Source of the DNA: Spyradocola merdavium
Lineage (GTDB): Bacteria > Bacillota > Clostridia > Christensenellales > UBA1750
Length of the DNA stretch: 11,254 bases
Assembly: GCA_018711265.1 (NCBI GenBank)
Contig: DVIM01000030.1
Location: 1-11,254 of the forward strand
Direction: 5' to 3'
Position numbers and translations under genes: made by a program. Below the pieces are notes generated by a model. That model was not told the origin of the DNA and searched no databases. It worked only from the letters and a program-made list of their open reading frames with translations. Shown piece by piece: positions 6,615 to 11,254 of the stretch. How positions within the stretch are numbered: position 1 is the first letter of the stretch; each line of letters starts with the position of its first letter.

Positions 6615-6654
6615 CGGCAGCGCCGGCCCGCTTGCGCACGGACCCGCGCTGCCG
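6615..6654. repeat. 9-bp inverted repeat overlapping the dehydrogenase promoter
   Basis: CGGCAGCGC (6615-6623) and GCGCTGCCG (6646-6654) are perfect inverted copies separated by 22 bp. Further out, AGTAT (6604-6608) and ATACT (6656-6660) are also complementary. The right arm fills the spacer just before the -10 box of the alcohol dehydrogenase promoter, so a dimeric regulator bound here could block that promoter. A chance match in GC-rich DNA cannot be excluded. Confidence 0.5.
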
Positions 6655-6660
6655 TATACT
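6632..6660 (+). promoter_or_regulatory. Sigma-A type promoter of the alcohol dehydrogenase gene
   Basis: TTGCGC (6632-6637) and TATACT (6655-6660) are separated by exactly 17 bp. The expected transcription start near 6667 is about 18 bp before the ATG and just before the GGGAGG ribosome binding site (6671-6676). The -10 matches five of six consensus bases; the -35 matches only its TTG half. Confidence 0.7.
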
Positions 6661-6684
6661 GTGGAGAAGAGGGAGGGAAAAATC

Positions 6685-7725
6685 ATGTTGGCGTATACCT
6701 ATGTGGAAAAGGGGAAGTTCGCCCTGCGGGAGAAGGCGATCCCCCGCCTGCAGGACCCGCAGGACGCGCTCGTGCGCGTCACGCTGGCCAGCATCTGCAC
6801 GAGCGACCTGCACATCCTGCACGGCTCAGTGCCCCGGGCGGTGCCGGGCGTCACGGTCGGCCACGAGATGGTGGGCGTGGTCGAGGCGGTCGGGCCGCAG
6901 GTCACGGCCGTGCGGCCCGGGGACCGTGTCGCCGTCAACGTGGAGACGTTCTGCGGCCGCTGCTTCTTCTGCGAGCACGGCTATGTCAACAACTGCACGG
7001 ACCCGAACGGCGGCTGGGCCCTCGGCTGCCGGATCGACGGCGGCCAGGCGGCGTTCGTCCGCGTGCCGTACGCGAACCAGGGCTTGACCCGCATCCCGGA
7101 GGGCGTCTCCGACCGCAAGGCCCTGCTCGTCGGGGACGTGCTCGCCACGGGATTTTGGGCCGCGCGCATCGGGGAGATCCATCCGGGGGACACGGTCCTG
7201 ATCCTGGGCGCGGGCCCGACCGGGCTGTGCACGCTGCTCTGCGCCCTGCTGCACGCGCCGGGGCGCGTCATCGTCTGCGAAAAGGACCCGCAGCGCCGGG
7301 CGTTTGTGCGCGCGTTCGCCCCGCAGGCGCTGGCCGTGGGGCCGGAGGAGGTCGTGGAGGCCGTCCGCGCGAACAGCGCGCACGGCGGCGCGGACGCGGT
7401 GTTCGAGGTCGCGGGCTCGCCCGAGAGCTTCCGCCTGGCCTGGCTGTGCGCGCGGCCCAACGCGGTGGTGACCATCGTCGCGCTCTACGACGCGCCGCAG
7501 GTCCTGCCCCTGCCCGACATGTACGGCAAGAACCTCACCTTCAAGACCGGCGGCGTGGACGGCTGCGACTGCGGCGAGATCCTGCGGCGGATCGCAGCGG
7601 GGGAGCTGGACACCGAGCCGCTGCTGACGCACACCTACCCGCTGACGCGCATCGAGGAGGCGTACGCGCTCTTTGCCGCGCGGCGGGACGGCGTCATCAA
7701 GGTGGCCGTGGACTGCCAGGCGTGA
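6685..7725 (+). CDS. Zinc-dependent medium-chain alcohol dehydrogenase
   Basis: This 346-residue protein is a zinc-containing medium-chain dehydrogenase/reductase that would interconvert an alcohol and an aldehyde or ketone using NAD(P). Catalytic-zinc ligands are C38, H60 (in GHE) and probably D151, the same spacing as in Clostridium beijerinckii secondary alcohol dehydrogenase. C90, C93, C96 and C104 form the structural zinc lobe, which that enzyme lacks. The Rossmann motif GAGPTG is at 175-180, and the second strand ends in an acidic residue (VIVCEKD), which favours NAD over NADP. I chose the ATG at 6685 because GGGAGG (6671-6676) lies 8 bp upstream; a GTG at 6661 would begin at the -10 region. 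The gene is monocistronic, between its own promoter and terminator. The substrate is unknown; sorbitol- or threonine-type activity is also possible. Confidence 0.9.
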   Translation: MLAYTYVEKGKFALREKAIPRLQDPQDALVRVTLASICTSDLHILHGSVPRAVPGVTVGHEMVGVVEAVGPQVTAVRPGDRVAVNVETFCGRCFFCEHGYVNNCTDPNGGWALGCRIDGGQAAFVRVPYANQGLTRIPEGVSDRKALLVGDVLATGFWAARIGEIHPGDTVLILGAGPTGLCTLLCALLHAPGRVIVCEKDPQRRAFVRAFAPQALAVGPEEVVEAVRANSAHGGADAVFEVAGSPESFRLAWLCARPNAVVTIVALYDAPQVLPLPDMYGKNLTFKTGGVDGCDCGEILRRIAAGELDTEPLLTHTYPLTRIEEAYALFAARRDGVIKVAVDCQA

Positions 7726-7743
7726 GGGGGCGGTATCGCCCCG

Positions 7744-7791
7744 CGCGGGGGGAGGGGGAAGCGCGTTCTTCCCCCTCCCCCGCGTTTTTTT
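7744..7791 (+). terminator. Intrinsic terminator of the alcohol dehydrogenase gene
   Basis: A G-rich arm (7744-7761) pairs with a C-rich arm (7768-7784) to give a stem of about 16 bp with one bulged G and the loop CGCGTT. Seven T residues (7785-7791) follow. A smaller perfect hairpin, GGGGCG/CGCCCC with loop GTAT (7727-7742), lies between it and the stop codon. Confidence 0.92.
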
Positions 7792-7845
7792 GCGGGCGCT
7801 TTTCGACCGCTTGGCGGCGCTTTGCGCCCGGTTGGCCAAAACGGC

Positions 7846-7874
7846 GGGACAAGCGGGGGAAAACCCGATATACT
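7846..7874 (+). promoter_or_regulatory. Promoter of the LytTR-DUF3021 operon
   Basis: GGGACA (7846-7851) and TATACT (7869-7874) are 17 bp apart and lie 29 bp before the LytTR gene start. An 8-bp palindrome TTGGCCAA (7832-7839) sits just upstream of the -35. I could not identify the paired direct repeats that LytTR proteins usually bind, so autoregulation is only a possibility. Confidence 0.65.
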
Positions 7875-7902
7875 GAAACCCGAAGAGAGGAGGGAACTCG
7901 CA

Positions 7903-8358
7903 ATGAAGCTAACCTTTGAACCCAGCGCAGGCGAGGCGGAGGTCGTCGTGCGGGGCGACCCCGGGGACCCGGAGGTGCCGCGGATCCTGGCGGCGCTGCA
8001 GACGGCGGCGGTCCGGCAGGGCCGGCTCCTGCTGCGCAAGGCGGGCACGGAGCGGGAATACTTGCTGGAGCCGGAGAAGATCGACTACTTTTCCGCGCGG
8101 GAGGGCGGCGTGCTGGCCCGCGCCGGCGGCGAGGACTACGAGACGCGCCTGCGCCTCTACGAGCTGTGCCGGGCGCTGCGGCCGCAGGGCTTTGTGCAGA
8201 TCAGCAAGGGCATCGTGGTGAACGTGCAGGCCGTGCGCGCGGTGGAGGCCGAGTTCAGCGGCAACTACACGGCGCTTCTGCGCGACGGAAAGACGCGCCT
8301 GACGATCTCCCGCAGCTACATGCGCGACTTCCGCAACTACGTATTGGAGGGCAAGTGA
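7903..8358 (+). CDS. LytTR-domain DNA-binding regulator
   Basis: This 151-residue protein has no response-regulator receiver domain. It consists of a short N-terminal strand region (about 1-45) and a LytTR DNA-binding domain (about 45-147). Recognisable parts are EPEKIDYFSAREGGV, the segment FVQISKGIVVNVQAVRAVEA corresponding to the family's F-x-R-x-(H/S)(K/R)-x-x-x-VN pattern, and a C-terminal LTISRSYMRDFR that matches the usual LxVSRxYxxxL ending. Such short LytTR proteins are typically encoded directly before a DUF3021 membrane protein, as here, and are thought to control their own operon together with it. The ATG at 7903 follows GAGAGGAGGG about 8 bp upstream. The stop is 2 bp before the partner's start. 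What it regulates beyond itself cannot be read from this window. Confidence 0.88.
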   Translation: MKLTFEPSAGEAEVVVRGDPGDPEVPRILAALQTAAVRQGRLLLRKAGTEREYLLEPEKIDYFSAREGGVLARAGGEDYETRLRLYELCRALRPQGFVQISKGIVVNVQAVRAVEAEFSGNYTALLRDGKTRLTISRSYMRDFRNYVLEGK

Positions 8359-8360
8359 AG

Positions 8361-8747
8361 ATGAAAAAGGTGTTTCTCTATCTGGAAAGAGGGCTGGCCA
8401 TCGGGTTCCTGGTGACGACGGTCTGCCTGCTGCTCAACGAGGGCGCGAACGAGACCATGCGCCAGGTCGCGGTCTGGATGGTCGCCTCGATGCTCTACGG
8501 CGCGGTTTCGCTGGTGTTCGAGGCGGACGCCATCCCCCTGCCCGCGGCGACGGCGCTGCACCTGGCGCTCTGCTCGCTGGTGACCATCGCCGCCTCCTAC
8601 ATCCTGGGCTATGCTGACAGCCTGCTGTCGCTGCTGGTTTACGTGTTCCCGACGTTCCTGGCGATCTACGCCGTGATCTACCTCTCGATCTTCCTGAGCA
8701 TCTGGATCAGCGCGCGCAGGATGAACCGCAAGCTCCGCGCGCGGTGA
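8361..8747 (+). CDS. DUF3021-family four-helix membrane protein
   Basis: This 128-residue protein is almost entirely hydrophobic, with four predicted membrane segments at roughly 9-29, 36-54, 58-82 and 85-111, and a basic C-terminal tail (RRMNRKLRAR) that should face the cytoplasm. Size, topology and position directly after a short LytTR regulator fit the DUF3021 family. In known LytTR-membrane protein pairs the membrane partner restrains the regulator; applying this here is inference. The ATG at 8361 has GGAGGG (8346-8351) 9 bp upstream, within the end of the LytTR gene. A GTG at 8355 is in frame but too close to that site. The last helices contain Tyr- and Ser-rich stretches (VYVFPTFLAIYAVIYLSIF). 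No enzymatic motif is visible, and the family name rests on pattern and context. Confidence 0.82.
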   Translation: MKKVFLYLERGLAIGFLVTTVCLLLNEGANETMRQVAVWMVASMLYGAVSLVFEADAIPLPAATALHLALCSLVTIAASYILGYADSLLSLLVYVFPTFLAIYAVIYLSIFLSIWISARRMNRKLRAR

Positions 8748-8778
8748 AGACGCCCTTCCGTTTTCTGCGCGGATGGTG

Positions 8779-8784
8779 TATCAT
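8779..8784 (+). promoter_or_regulatory. Possible -10 element of the M3 peptidase gene
   Basis: TATCAT (8779-8784) lies 43 bp before the peptidase start, with TG immediately upstream. The best -35 at 17 bp is TTCCGT (8756-8761), which is poor. No terminator separates the DUF3021 gene from this point, so read-through from the LytTR operon is also possible. Confidence 0.4.
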
Positions 8785-8791
8785 GGAAGGA

Positions 8792-8812
8792 GCCGCCCCA
8801 AACGCGGGCGGC
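8792..8812 (+). promoter_or_regulatory. Hairpin in the 5' leader of the M3 peptidase gene
   Basis: GCCGCCC (8792-8798) pairs perfectly with GGGCGGC (8806-8812) around a 7-nt loop. If transcription starts near 8790 from the preceding -10, the hairpin would be at the very 5' end of the mRNA, a position where stems can protect transcripts from decay. It has no T tract, so it is not a terminator. The ribosome binding site AGAGG (8817-8821) begins 4 nt after it. Confidence 0.45.
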
Positions 8813-8827
8813 GGAAAGAGGTGTTCC

Positions 8828-10516
8828 ATGAAGTTCTCTGAAATGCCGTATCAGCGGCCGGACATCCCCGCGCTGCGGGAGAAGCTCGAGGCCCTGCGCG
8901 CGCGGATCGAGGGCGCGCAGAGCGCGGACGAGGCCGAGCGCGCCTACCGCGAGTCCGACGCGCTCTCCCAGCAGTACGCGACCGCGACGTCCCTGGCCTA
9001 CATCCGCCACAGCATCGACACCCGCGACGCGTTCTACGACGCGGAAAACGCCTTTGCAGACGAGAACGAGCCCGTCGTCAAGGAGATGGCGCAGGCCGTG
9101 AACCTGGCGCTGCTGCGCTCCCCGTTCCGGAAGGAGCTGGAGGCCCGCCTGGGCGAGGTGCTCTTTACAAACCTGGAGATCGAGGTCCGCAGCTTCTCGC
9201 CCCAGAACCTCGCCCTCATGCAGGAGGAAAACCGCCTGCAGAGCGAATACCAGAAGCTCTACGCCTCGGCCCTTGCGGATTGGGAGGGCGCAAAGCTCCC
9301 CCTGCCCAAGCTCGGGCCCTACAAGCAGAGCGGGGACCGCGCCACGCGCCGCCGCGCCTACGAGGCCGAGGGCCGCTGGTTCGACGCCCATCGCGAGGAG
9401 CTGGACGCCCTCTACGACGCCCTGGTGCGCAACCGCACCCAGCAGGCCCGCAACATGGGCCACGAATCCTACCTGCCCCTGGGCTACGACCGGCTCGGCC
9501 GCAACTGCTACGGCATTAAGGAGGTCGAGGCCTTCCGCGACCAGATCGCCAAGGACCTCGTGCCCATCGTGAACCTCGTGCGCGCCGCGCAGGCCCGCAG
9601 GCTCGGCCTGACGAGCCTGGCCCTCTACGACAGCACCGTCAGCTTCCCGGACGGCAACGCCGCGCCCCAGGGCACCGCGGAGGAGATCCTGGAAAAGGGC
9701 CATGCGATGTACCGCGAGCTCAGCCCGGAGACCGCCGAGTTCGCCGACTTCCTCTGGGGAAACGAGCTGCTGGACGTGCGCAGCAAGGAGGGCAAGGCCC
9801 CCGGCGGCTACTGCACGGAGATCCCCGCCTACGGCGCGCCCTTCATCTTCTCCAACTTCAACGGCACCAGCGACGACGTGGACGTGCTCACGCACGAGGC
9901 CGGCCACGCCTTCGCCGCCTACCGCGCCATGCGCCGGGGCATCCCCTCCGACCTCTGGACGCCGACCATGGACGCCGCCGAGGTCCACTCCATGTCCATG
10001 GAGTTCCTCACCGCGCCCTGGCACGAGCGCTTCTTCGGGCCCGCGGTGCGCAAGTACGAGCTCGCCCACTGCGAGGACGCGCTGACCTTCATCCCCTATG
10101 GCTGCATGGTCGACGAGTTCCAGCACAGAATGTACGAAAACCCGACCCTGACCCCGGAGCAGCGCAACGCGGTCTGGCTCGACCTGGAAAAGAAGTACCG
10201 CCCCTGGATGGACCTGAGTGGCCTGCCCTTCTACGGCCGCGGCGCGGGCTGGCAGCGGCAGCTGCACATCTACCTCTTCCCCCTCTACTACATCGACTAC
10301 TGCATGGCGCAGACCGTCGCCTTCCAGTTCTGGATGGCGTCGCTTGCGGACCGCGGCGGCGCCTGGGCGCGCTACCTGCGCTTTGTGGACGGCGGCGGCG
10401 CGAAGACCTTCGCCTCCCTCGTGGAGGACGCGGGGCTGTGCCTGCCCTATGCGCCGGGCTGCATCCGCAAGGTTGGCGGCGAGGTCGCCCAGTGGCTGGC
10501 GGACAACGCGCGCTGA
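8828..10516 (+). CDS. M3 family oligoendopeptidase
   Basis: This 562-residue protein is an M3-family zinc metallopeptidase, a cytoplasmic enzyme that degrades short peptides. The zinc site is complete: H356-E357-A-G-H360 in LTHEAGHAFAAYRAM, with the third ligand E385 in MDAAEVHSMSMEF. The 29-residue gap from the first histidine to this glutamate is that of thimet-type peptidases. The long helical N-terminal part (about 10-340), the GGYCTEIPAYGAPFIFSNF segment before the active site, and the YGRGAGWQRQ and YYIDYCMAQ segments after it fit the PepF-related M3 subgroup of about 560 residues. I chose the ATG at 8828 because AGAGG lies just upstream and the N-terminal MKFSEMPYQRPD is typical of this group. 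An in-frame ATG at 8744 would overlap DUF3021 and the leader hairpin. No signal peptide is visible. Confidence 0.93.
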   Translation: MKFSEMPYQRPDIPALREKLEALRARIEGAQSADEAERAYRESDALSQQYATATSLAYIRHSIDTRDAFYDAENAFADENEPVVKEMAQAVNLALLRSPFRKELEARLGEVLFTNLEIEVRSFSPQNLALMQEENRLQSEYQKLYASALADWEGAKLPLPKLGPYKQSGDRATRRRAYEAEGRWFDAHREELDALYDALVRNRTQQARNMGHESYLPLGYDRLGRNCYGIKEVEAFRDQIAKDLVPIVNLVRAAQARRLGLTSLALYDSTVSFPDGNAAPQGTAEEILEKGHAMYRELSPETAEFADFLWGNELLDVRSKEGKAPGGYCTEIPAYGAPFIFSNFNGTSDDVDVLTHEAGHAFAAYRAMRRGIPSDLWTPTMDAAEVHSMSMEFLTAPWHERFFGPAVRKYELAHCEDALTFIPYGCMVDEFQHRMYENPTLTPEQRNAVWLDLEKKYRPWMDLSGLPFYGRGAGWQRQLHIYLFPLYYIDYCMAQTVAFQFWMASLADRGGAWARYLRFVDGGGAKTFASLVEDAGLCLPYAPGCIRKVGGEVAQWLADNAR

Positions 10517-10536
10517 AATAGACGCCCTGCGCGGTC

Positions 10537-10572
10537 AAAAAGCCGGAGGAAATGAATTTCCTCCGGCTTTTT
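10537..10572 (+). terminator. Intrinsic terminator of the M3 peptidase gene
   Basis: AAAAAGCCGGAGGAAA (10537-10552) and TTTCCTCCGGCTTTTT (10557-10572) form a perfect 16-bp hairpin with a TGAA loop, 20 bp after the stop codon. The T run is part of the right arm, and the A run could serve a transcript from the other strand. Confidence 0.95.
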
Positions 10573-10943
10573 GGCGTTTTTATGCAGCTTTTCCGTCGAA
10601 AGACTGCAAAAGGCAGAAGACCCGGCGCATACGGAATCCTGTCTTTCGGGCGCAGGAGAAGGGGGTTTCAAGGAAAAGCAAATCGCTCAGCCGTTTTGGG
10701 TTCCCGAAAGCGGGGAGACGAAATGTCACCGGTTGTAAAGAAAGCCCCCGCATTTTCAAAAACGACAGAATGAAACTTCAAAATTTGACGGGCAGGAGAA
10801 GGGTCTGAGAAGAAATCGTCACTTTTTTATCGAATAGGCCGCGGTTTTGGAGGAAGAAATCATGTATGTTTTGTGAAGACATTAAATTGATTTCCGCAGG
10901 AAACCGAAATTCCATGAAATCCAGGAAAATTTGCAAGAGTTTG
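10573..10943. other. Intergenic stretch without a convincing gene, holding inverted and direct repeats
   Basis: These 371 bases lie between the M3 terminator and the next strong promoter and are clearly less GC-rich than the coding parts. Short open frames show no recognisable motif. CGAAAGAC (10597-10604) is complementary to GTCTTTCG (10641-10648), and CTTTCGGG (10643-10650) is complementary to CCCGAAAG (10703-10710), so the two helices exclude each other. Smaller stems are CTGC/GCAG (10604-10616), CCG/CGG (10622-10634), CCCG/CGGG (10703-10714) and TTTCC/GGAAA (10891-10903). A 12-bp direct repeat, GCAGGAGAAGGG, occurs at 10652 and 10792. It could be a decayed gene, an unrecognised RNA, or neutral spacer. 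Confidence 0.5.
10652..10818 (+). repeat. Degenerate direct repeat in the intergenic region
   Basis: GCAGGAGAAGGG occurs at 10652-10663 and 10792-10803, 140 bp apart. In both places a purine-rich stretch follows and ends in AAATCG (10680-10685 and 10813-10818), which suggests a decayed duplication of about 30 bp. Purine-rich ribosome-binding-site-like sequence could produce such similarity by chance. Confidence 0.4.
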
Positions 10944-10972
10944 TTGACTATTGCGAGGGTATTCTATATAAT
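10944..10972 (+). promoter_or_regulatory. Near-consensus sigma-A promoter upstream of the lipoprotein gene
   Basis: TTGACT (10944-10949) and TATAAT (10967-10972) are separated by exactly 17 bp, and the DNA upstream is AT-rich. This is the strongest promoter in the window. Transcription should start near 10979, giving a leader of about 195 nt before the lipoprotein start. Confidence 0.88.
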
Positions 10973-10978
10973 GTTAAT

Positions 10979-11174
10979 GGTCTTTGAATTTCTGAGGCTC
11001 CGTCGGTTTCATCGAACCGGAGGTTTTTTCTCTGCCGCGCGGCGCGGGTTTTGCGTACAGGCGTTTGGCGCGGCCAAGGGAGCTCTCCGCATTTTTGCGG
11101 GGAGCGCAACTGCGTTTTTGCGAACTATGGGCCAAAAGGCCCGCTGATATAGTTCAAATTGAGGAGGAAATGAC
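10979..11174 (+). promoter_or_regulatory. Long structured 5' leader, candidate regulatory RNA
   Basis: From the predicted start near 10979 to the lipoprotein ATG, the leader is a chain of hairpins: a terminator-like one (10998-11029), TTGGC/GCCAA with a GCG loop (11065-11077), a 10-bp stem GCTCTCCGCA/TGCGGGGAGC with a TTTT loop (11082-11105), and a two-tier stem (11122-11155). The two-tier stem joins GAACTAT/ATAGTTC to an inner GGGCC/GGCCC capped by AAAA. The last stem ends 5 nt before the GAGGAGG ribosome binding site. I do not recognise a known riboswitch class. Function is inferred from length, structure and position only. Confidence 0.5.
10998..11029 (+). terminator. Terminator-like hairpin close to the start of the leader
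   Basis: CTCC and GGTT (10998-11001, 11005-11008) pair with AACC and GGAG (11015-11022). This gives an 8-bp stem with a 3-nt bulge and a loop of about 6 nt, followed by GTTTTTT ending at 11029. It lies only about 20 nt after the predicted transcription start. It could end a short RNA of about 50 nt or act as an attenuator; the bulged stem makes it weaker than the other terminators here. Confidence 0.45.
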
Positions 11175-11254
11175 ATGAAGGGTAGCAAGAAGATCCTTGC
11201 GCTGCTTCTCGTCCTGGCCATGGGCATGACCATGCTGGCCGGATGCAGCAGCAC
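11175..11254 (+). CDS. Lipoprotein, N-terminal signal peptide only (3' partial)
   Basis: Only the first 26 codons are in the window. They encode a complete bacterial lipoprotein signal peptide: a basic start (MKGSKK), a hydrophobic core (ILALLLVLAMGMTM), and the lipobox L21-A22-G23-C24 followed by serines. Cys24 would be lipidated and become the mature N terminus on the outer face of the membrane. The ATG at 11175 follows GAGGAGG (11161-11167) by 7 bp. In Firmicutes such proteins are most often substrate-binding subunits of ABC transporters, and a long structured leader before the gene would fit a nutrient-responsive transporter. The mature protein lies beyond the window, so its function cannot be assigned. 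Confidence 0.88.
   Translation, partial: MKGSKKILALLLVLAMGMTMLAGCSS

Noticed and set aside
6661..6684. Upstream GTG start for the alcohol dehydrogenase
   Set aside because: It begins directly after the -10 box, before the expected transcription start, and the GGGAGG site fits the ATG at 6685.
5226..7919. 897-codon plus-strand open frame across the GH5 gene, the divergent promoter and the dehydrogenase
   Set aside because: It crosses a bidirectional terminator, overlaps two well-supported genes in other frames and has no family features. Its length only reflects few stop codons in GC-rich DNA.
8678..10267. 529-codon minus-strand open frame opposite the M3 peptidase
   Set aside because: Shadow frame; the plus strand carries the full HEAGH and E385 zinc site.
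10862..10876. Four-codon frame (MYVL then stop) behind the same ribosome binding site, considered as a leader peptide
   Set aside because: It precedes the strong promoter, so it would not be on that transcript, and no upstream promoter for it was convincing.
10866..11147. 93-codon plus-strand open frame with a good GGAGGAAG ribosome binding site (10849-10856)
   Set aside because: It runs straight through the TTGACT/TATAAT promoter, the terminator-like hairpin and the later leader stems. The product has no recognisable motif, and its composition changes along with the underlying structural DNA.
11145..11153. TGATATAGT as an extended -10 promoter for the lipoprotein gene
   Set aside because: No -35 at normal spacing; a start near 11160 would leave the ribosome binding site at the very 5' end. 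The bases are better explained as part of the 11122-11155 stem.
10573..11174. tRNA, T-box, TPP, glycine, cyclic-di-GMP or BglG-type antiterminator elements
   Set aside because: None of the conserved core sequences I know for these classes could be found in order on either strand.

Overview
The window reads as a chromosomal segment from a GC-rich, Gram-positive anaerobe, most likely a member of the Clostridia (Firmicutes). Four things support this. The gene order ftsK - rimO - pgsA - cinA/pncC - recA is a known clostridial arrangement. Nearly every gene has a strong AGGAGG-type ribosome binding site. The window holds a LytTR/DUF3021 pair and a CelC-like GH5 glucanase. Intrinsic terminators end most transcription units. 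Coding DNA is by eye about two-thirds G+C, so long open frames on the wrong strand are common and were discarded.

Region 1 (1-3776) is a tight plus-strand housekeeping run. It holds the 3' end of ftsK/spoIIIE (DNA translocase), rimO (methylthiolation of ribosomal protein S12), pgsA (phosphatidylglycerophosphate synthase), a stand-alone CinA C-terminal domain protein (PncC-type NMN amidohydrolase) and recA. The genes overlap or lie a few bases apart and are probably read as one operon, perhaps with an extra recA promoter inside pncC.

Region 2 (3805-5401) follows recA without a visible terminator. It is an accessory group: a nicotinamidase-like cysteine hydrolase, a GNAT acetyltransferase strongly resembling streptothricin acetyltransferases (Sat4/SatA), and a second GNAT. 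It ends at a near-symmetrical bidirectional terminator (5413-5458) shared with the convergent GH5 gene.

Region 3 (5469-7791) is a divergent pair. On the minus strand is a CelC-type GH5 endoglucanase with a GTG start. On the plus strand is a zinc-dependent medium-chain alcohol dehydrogenase with a clear promoter and terminator. The space between them carries a 9-bp inverted repeat that runs into the dehydrogenase promoter, and a separate 12-bp palindrome; both are candidate operators.

Region 4 (7846-10572) holds a LytTR DNA-binding regulator with its four-helix DUF3021 membrane partner, under its own promoter. An M3-family oligoendopeptidase follows, ending at a perfect 16-bp terminator hairpin.

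Region 5 (10573-11174) is about 600 bp without a convincing gene. It contains possible alternative-pairing inverted repeats, a degenerate direct repeat, a near-consensus sigma-A promoter and a roughly 195-nt structured leader. That leader has an early terminator-like hairpin and further hairpins up to the ribosome binding site of a lipoprotein gene that runs off the window end. It is the best candidate for an uncharacterised regulatory RNA. I saw no mobile element, CRISPR array, tRNA or rRNA.
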